NCBI GenBank assembly: GCA_902766815.1
Contig: CACXEZ010000027.1
Coordinates: 1-12,170, forward strand
Direction: 5' to 3'
Length of the DNA stretch: 12,170 bases
Source of the DNA: an uncultured Erysipelotrichaceae bacterium
Lineage (GTDB): Bacteria > Bacillota_I > Bacilli_A > RF39 > UBA660
Shown here: positions 8,507-12,170 of the stretch, piece by piece
Layout: every line of letters starts with the position of its first letter
Position numbering within the stretch: the stretch's first letter is position 1
The notes under the pieces: generated by a model
The model's database searches: none
What the model was told of the DNA's origin: nothing
Seen by the model: the letters and a program-made list of their open reading frames with translations, nothing else
Made by a program: the position numbers and the translations under genes

Positions 8507-9235
8507 ATGGAAAAGATTAAAGTATTTATTCGGGATAATTATAAGATAATGATTCCTATTGGGCTTATTGTGGTTTTATTTATAGCATTCTTGATTTATT
8601 ATAAGGTTAGTATTAGTAGTAATTATCATATTGATAAGGAAGAGAATGTTTATCAATATTTATATGATAGAAAGTATGAATATAAGACGATTGTTAGTAA
8701 GAATAGAAAAGATGTTATTATTGATTTTAAACCAGTTGATATTAAAATTAATTTAGATAGTAGTCCTATTTATATTAGTAATAGGGATGAGGTAATATTA
8801 CCTCAGGATATGAGTGTGGTTATGCCTACTTTAAGTTGTGCTGAATATTTATCTCGTGGATATTCTTATATTACTTTTAAAGATGGAATATATACTTTAA
8901 CTACTGATAAATATCAGAAAAAATTAAATCATTACTTTTTATATGATGGAGATGATTTATATTTTTTTATAGAGAAGGTTACTTTAAAGGTTAATAATGA
9001 GATTATAGAATTATCTCCTTACTCTTATGTTATTGCTAAATATAATAAGTATCTTTCTTATTATGATAAAAATAGTGATACTTTTAAGACTCTTACATTA
9101 GGTAGTGGAGATGTTATAGTAGAAAATGAGTATTATAAGATACTAGTTGATAGAGATACTATTGATTATCAAGGAACTAATGTAATACTTACTTCTAGTA
9201 TAGAGAATTTAAATACGATAGATAAAAAAGGATAA
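8507..9235 (+). CDS. Membrane-anchored head-domain-only protein (242 aa)
   Basis: No named family recognised. AGGAGG at 8495-8500 overlaps the previous stop codon (8494-8496) and sits six bases before ATG 8507, so translation is tightly coupled in the operon. A short basic N-terminus, a membrane helix at residues 14-32, then about 205 extracytoplasmic, strand-rich residues. It corresponds to the head of the two upstream proteins but has neither Gly linker nor Fn3-like arm. Shared landmarks with the giant include a strand then ILPQ versus FLQK, and a VTLKV versus LSLKV strand; with the 515-residue protein, the LYFF/YLII and SYVIAKYNKYL/NYLIVNLDKLG segments line up. One Cys, no sorting signal. 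Size and topology recall VirB8-type T4SS parts, but the strand-rich look does not support an NTF2-like fold. Possibly the base subunit or a regulator of stalk assembly (inference). Confidence 0.88.
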   Translation: MEKIKVFIRDNYKIMIPIGLIVVLFIAFLIYYKVSISSNYHIDKEENVYQYLYDRKYEYKTIVSKNRKDVIIDFKPVDIKINLDSSPIYISNRDEVILPQDMSVVMPTLSCAEYLSRGYSYITFKDGIYTLTTDKYQKKLNHYFLYDGDDLYFFIEKVTLKVNNEIIELSPYSYVIAKYNKYLSYYDKNSDTFKTLTLGSGDVIVENEYYKILVDRDTIDYQGTNVILTSSIENLNTIDKKG

Positions 9236-9242
9236 TATATAT

Positions 9243-9283
9243 AAGAGAATTTGAATAGGATTATTCAGATTCTTTTTCTTTTT
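9243..9283 (+). terminator. Strong intrinsic terminator of the surface-protein operon
   Basis: Bases 9247-9257 pair with 9262-9272 (11 pairs, one G-T wobble) around a GGAT loop, and A/T pairs extend the stem outward to about 9243-9276. The descending arm runs into a T-rich tail (9273-9283). It lies eight bases after the stop of the 242-residue gene and closes the operon. Confidence 0.88.
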
Positions 9284-9323
9284 ATCTTATTTGTACACAG
9301 TTGATTAACATTTTAAATAAATA

Positions 9324-9352
9324 TTTACTTTTTTTGTGAAATACTTTATGAT
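9324..9352 (+). promoter_or_regulatory. Possible distal promoter of the pilin/VirB6 operon
   Basis: TTTACT (9324-9329) and TATGAT (9347-9352) are 17 bases apart, matching the sigma-A consensus at four of six and five of six positions. In DNA this AT-rich such matches arise by chance, so it is only a candidate, upstream of the better one at 9395. Confidence 0.35.
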
Positions 9353-9394
9353 ATAGGCGTATTAAAAATTTATTTAAATGTTTTTATAGATTAG

Positions 9395-9424
9395 TTGCTA
9401 ATTTAATTTGATTTATGTTATAAT
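9395..9424 (+). promoter_or_regulatory. Promoter of the pilin/VirB6-like operon
   Basis: TATAAT at 9419-9424 is exact, with TG at 9416-9417 making an extended -10. TTGCTA (9395-9400) is a partial -35 at 18 bases. Transcription would start near 9431, giving a leader of about 30 bases before the ATG at 9462. The 226-base gap 9236-9461 thus holds a terminator and promoter(s); I see no small gene or riboswitch in it. Confidence 0.75.
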
Positions 9425-9461
9425 TAATAATAATATAATAGTTTATTTGTGAGGGATAGTT

Positions 9462-10646
9462 ATGAAGAAAAAAAGTGTGTTTTATTTGTTATTTTTCAGT
9501 ATTATATTATTTGTGAATATTGATGTATGTTATGCTGATGACAATATATATCGTTTTAGTGCAAGTAAGGATACCAATTCAGTTATAATGAATGCGATGT
9601 GTATTAATTCTGAAGTTGATAGTTGTTCATATATATGTAAAAATGGAGAATCCAATGGTGATCCTGCATATTGTAATGGTTTGGGAGATTCAATAAAAGA
9701 ATTTTATATACTTCATGCTTCTACAGAAACAGAGCTAGAGCGTTTAAAGGTGAAATTAAAAGATCATACCTGTAAGGGGAGTGATGATTGCTATAGTTGG
9801 GTAAAGAAGAATTATTGTAATAATTGGAATAGTACTGATAAGTTGTGTGCGGGATTGAAGTCTTTAGATGGAAAATCTACTACTGGTAATTTTGGAAATA
9901 GTAAGGACTGTTATGTTGATACTCAATTGCGTGGTAGCGATGATATTTTAAGAGTTACTGCTAGTTATTTTAGTTCTGAAAATAAAATAGTTTTTTCTTC
10001 ATCTATTAATGATAGTACACTTACTTTTGATGGTGATCAATACTATGGCAAAGGAAATAAATTTTATTTATATAGTAAGGGTTCTAATTTCAGTTCTTTT
10101 GAGGCAGGGCTTATAGAAAAGTTTAAAAGTAATAATTTTTCTTGTAACAATTTTTTTACATTTTGTTGTGATGAAAAGGAAGATGGCTATTATGTTTGGT
10201 ATGCTGAATATGGAAACACTTGTCCAGCTGATAAATATACTGGTGTTTGTCAACAAACTATTGGTGATGGAAATACTGGTATCACTGTAAGAGAGGAAAC
10301 AAAATATGGTCAAGAATTATTTGGTGATGCAACTGATATTTTAAGTTGTGATGCTTTGTTGTCTGGTGATGGTGATTCCACTAGTCTTTCAGATGTTTTA
10401 AAAATGCTGGTAACATTGATTAAGATATTGGTACCTATTATATTATTGGTACTAGGTACTTTGGATTTTGCTCAAGCGATATTTGCTCAGGATGAGGGTG
10501 CAATAAAAAAAGCACAAGGAAAGTTCATTAAAAGATTGATTATTGCTGTAGTTATATTTTTGATTCCTTCTGCTTTGAAATTAATTTTGACTACTGCTCA
10601 TGCTATTTGGCCAGTGGTGAGTGAAGATTTTTGTGGAATTTTATAA
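9462..10646 (+). CDS. Secreted Cys-rich protein with C-terminal VirB2/TrbC-like pilin module (394 aa)
   Basis: Residues 1-25 form a signal peptide (MKKK, hydrophobic core, likely cut after Cys-Tyr-Ala at 25; the Cys at 23 is not in a lipobox). Residues 26 to about 295 are a Cys-rich extracytoplasmic domain. Sixteen cysteines follow the cleavage site, including a CC pair, which suggests heavy disulfide bonding. The C-terminus has helix 312-334 with a central Pro325 and LGTLDFAQA, a basic loop (KKAQGKFIKR, 349-358), helix 359-381 with Pro369, and a short tail ending in Cys391. C296 and C391 flank the two-helix unit and may pair. Helix-basic loop-helix with both ends outside is the VirB2/TrbC pilin plan, but those proteins are normally around 100 residues after or before processing, so this is a fused, enlarged form. 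GAGGG at 9451-9455 supports ATG 9462. The VirB6-like neighbour supports a T4SS role; the exact family is inferred. Confidence 0.7.
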   Translation: MKKKSVFYLLFFSIILFVNIDVCYADDNIYRFSASKDTNSVIMNAMCINSEVDSCSYICKNGESNGDPAYCNGLGDSIKEFYILHASTETELERLKVKLKDHTCKGSDDCYSWVKKNYCNNWNSTDKLCAGLKSLDGKSTTGNFGNSKDCYVDTQLRGSDDILRVTASYFSSENKIVFSSSINDSTLTFDGDQYYGKGNKFYLYSKGSNFSSFEAGLIEKFKSNNFSCNNFFTFCCDEKEDGYYVWYAEYGNTCPADKYTGVCQQTIGDGNTGITVREETKYGQELFGDATDILSCDALLSGDGDSTSLSDVLKMLVTLIKILVPIILLVLGTLDFAQAIFAQDEGAIKKAQGKFIKRLIIAVVIFLIPSALKLILTTAHAIWPVVSEDFCGIL

Positions 10647-10664
10647 TTATTGTGAGGTGATTAT

Positions 10665-12170
10665 ATGTATTTTTTAAAGTGGTGGCAACCTAGCACTTGG
10701 CTTAGCGATATTAGTAGTTCTTTGATTGGTGGTATTGTAAAAGCACTTAGGACTTTGTTCTACTTTTTAGGCGTACAAATTTATAAAGTTATGATTTATT
10801 TATATAAATTATTTGAAGGATTGTGTAATGGACGATTATTAGATAATGTTATAATGAATAAATTAGCTACTAGGGTTGGACTTATTCTTGGACTTATTAT
10901 GCTATTTTATGTTGTGATATCATTTATTCAAATGTTAATTGATCCTGATAAGGTAACAGATAATTCTAAAGGTGCTGTTAGTGTTATAAAAAAGGTTTTA
11001 ATAGTTATTGTAATGCTGGGAATCTCTTCTTTTGCTTTTGATACGTTGTATTCATTACAGAGTATTATTATCAAAAATCATGTTATTTCTAAATTGGTAC
11101 TTCCTTACGATATAGAAACTGATAAGTTTGGTAATGTTTTAGCAGCTGAGCTTTTTACTACTTTTTATAGAGTTGATAATAGCTTTTATGATGAAAACGG
11201 TAATTTAACTGAAGATAATGCAAATAATGAGGATATAGTTATTTGTGAGGCTGAGGTTTGGACATTGAAGGATAGAATATATAAAAGAGGAGATTTTGAT
11301 TTAGGTTATTCGTGTTTAAATGAATCTACTAATATTCAAAGTGTTGATGGAGAATCATATGACAATACTGAAGCTACAATTATAGATTTTAATTGGTTAT
11401 TTATGCTTGCTGTTGGTATTGCGGTAATTTATTTTTTAATATCTTACTGTATTGCTGTAGGTGTTAGAATGATTCGATTAGCTGTTTTAGAAATTATTTC
11501 TCCGATGGCTATTGTTTCGTATTTATCTCCTAAACAAGATACTATGTTTAGTAAATGGATTAAAGTTTATTTTTCTACTTATCTTGATGTTTTTATTAGG
11601 ATTGGTATTATTAATTTTGCTATATTTCTTATTGCGACTCTTTTTGATAGTACAGGTGAACATGGTATGTTTTGGAAAACTGTAAATGCTAATAATCAAT
11701 TTAGTGAGAATATATTAGTTGCTGTTATGATTGTAGCTTTGCTTGCTTTTGCTAAAAAAGCTCCTGACTTACTTAAAGAGTTAGGATTCTCTGGTGGTAA
11801 TTTTGGTGGATTCCATATAAAAGATGCTTTAGGATTGCAAGCTGGTATTGGCTTTGCTGGAATGGGTGTTGGTGCGGTACTTGGTGCTGGTGCTAACAGT
11901 TTACTTGGTATGGTTGATAGAGGCCGTATGGCTGCTACATTAGGAAAAAGTAAAAAAGGAATTGCTGGTGCAGCACTTTCTGGTGGTCTTGGTGGTTTAG
12001 GCCGCGGACTTCGATATGGCGTTCAGAATAAAGGAAATCTTATGAAAAATCTTCCTGCTGGTATTAAGGCACAGCATGAGTCTGATTTAGCTTATGAACA
12101 ATTGATTGCTACTGGTGGAAGTGGTCATGGAAAAGCTTGGTCGCAATTTTCTTCACATTTTGGTGAAACA
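10665..12170 (+). CDS. VirB6/TrbL-like T4SS membrane channel protein (3' partial, 502 codons visible)
   Basis: VirB6/TrbL proteins form the inner-membrane channel core of type IV secretion systems. The frame from ATG 10665 is open to the last base, so the gene continues beyond the window. GAGGTGA at 10654-10660 gives a strong ribosome site, and the start is 18 bases after the pilin-like gene. Seen: amphipathic N-terminal helix (16-50); membrane helices at about 70-92 and 107-128, split by a conserved-looking LIDPDK turn; an outside loop of about 110 residues with Cys194 and Cys217; then a helix block 244-287 with the family-like stretch RLAVLEIISPMAIVSYLSP, 309-327 and 350-363. A Gly/Ala-rich tail from about 375 onward (likely cytoplasmic) follows KKAPDLLKELGF. 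Assignment rests on topology and the helix-block motif; no search was run. Confidence 0.78.
   Translation, partial: MYFLKWWQPSTWLSDISSSLIGGIVKALRTLFYFLGVQIYKVMIYLYKLFEGLCNGRLLDNVIMNKLATRVGLILGLIMLFYVVISFIQMLIDPDKVTDNSKGAVSVIKKVLIVIVMLGISSFAFDTLYSLQSIIIKNHVISKLVLPYDIETDKFGNVLAAELFTTFYRVDNSFYDENGNLTEDNANNEDIVICEAEVWTLKDRIYKRGDFDLGYSCLNESTNIQSVDGESYDNTEATIIDFNWLFMLAVGIAVIYFLISYCIAVGVRMIRLAVLEIISPMAIVSYLSPKQDTMFSKWIKVYFSTYLDVFIRIGIINFAIFLIATLFDSTGEHGMFWKTVNANNQFSENILVAVMIVALLAFAKKAPDLLKELGFSGGNFGGFHIKDALGLQAGIGFAGMGVGAVLGAGANSLLGMVDRGRMAATLGKSKKGIAGAALSGGLGGLGRGLRYGVQNKGNLMKNLPAGIKAQHESDLAYEQLIATGGSGHGKAWSQFSSHFGET

Noticed and set aside
8507..9235. VirB8/TcpC-type T4SS component
   Set aside because: Size and single N-terminal helix fit, but the visible sequence is strand-rich and resembles the heads of its two neighbours; no NTF2-like signature seen.
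9286..9320. Operator-like element around TGTACA and GTTGATTAAC after the terminator
   Set aside because: The palindromes are short or imperfect and expected by chance in such AT-rich DNA; no repeated copy nearby.
9516..9536. Lipoprotein signal in the pilin-like protein (Cys23)
   Set aside because: Residues before Cys23 (Ile-Asp-Val) do not fit a lipobox; Cys-Tyr-Ala followed by Asp fits signal peptidase I.
1..12170. Mollicute genetic code (TGA = Trp)
   Set aside because: TGA ends the yceD and giant genes right before good ribosome sites, and Trp positions in all proteins use TGG.
1..12170. CRISPR array, tRNA, rRNA, insertion sequence or attachment repeats
   Set aside because: No regularly spaced repeats, cloverleaf-like segments, transposase frames or flanking direct repeats were seen.

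Overview
The window is strongly AT-rich DNA with A/T-ending codons. TGA is used as a stop (for example at 874-876 and 6931-6933) and Trp is written TGG, so the code is the standard bacterial one, not the Mollicute one. Strong AGGAGG-type ribosome sites, signal-anchor proteins and an EF-P / YceD / L32 gene order point to a low-GC Gram-positive bacterium (Bacillota). An uncultured gut Bacilli or Clostridia lineage is my guess; this is inference. All genes are on the plus strand.

Region 1 (1-1080) is housekeeping: the C-terminal two thirds of elongation factor P (efp), a DUF177/YceD-family protein linked to 23S rRNA and ribosome assembly, and rpmF (ribosomal protein L32, 57 codons). It ends at a compact intrinsic terminator.

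Region 2 (1081-9283) is a three-gene operon. It starts at an essentially perfect sigma-A promoter (TTGACA, 17 bp, TATAAT with TG extension) and ends at a strong hairpin terminator. The operon encodes three N-terminally membrane-anchored, otherwise extracytoplasmic proteins of 1930, 515 and 242 residues. Read by eye, all three share a beta-rich head domain of about 200 residues after the anchor. In the two longer ones a Gly/Thr/Ser/Asn linker and then fibronectin-III-like beta modules follow (about a dozen in the giant, one or two in the second). The third is only the head. None has an LPXTG-type sorting signal. Function is unknown; a surface stalk or adhesin set is inferred.

Region 3 (9284-12170) starts a second transcription unit with its own promoter(s). 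It has a 394-residue secreted, Cys-rich protein whose C-terminus is a two-helix VirB2/TrbC-type pilin-like module, followed 18 bases later by a polytopic VirB6/TrbL-like channel protein that runs off the window. This looks like the start of a type IV secretion or conjugation-type operon. No integrase, tRNA, attachment site, insertion sequence or CRISPR array is visible.

How the parts may work together (inference): the pilin-like and VirB6-like proteins would be membrane and surface parts of a T4SS-like machine, and the upstream trio may supply envelope-spanning surface structures. Only adjacency and common strand support that link; the two groups are separated by a terminator and promoters.
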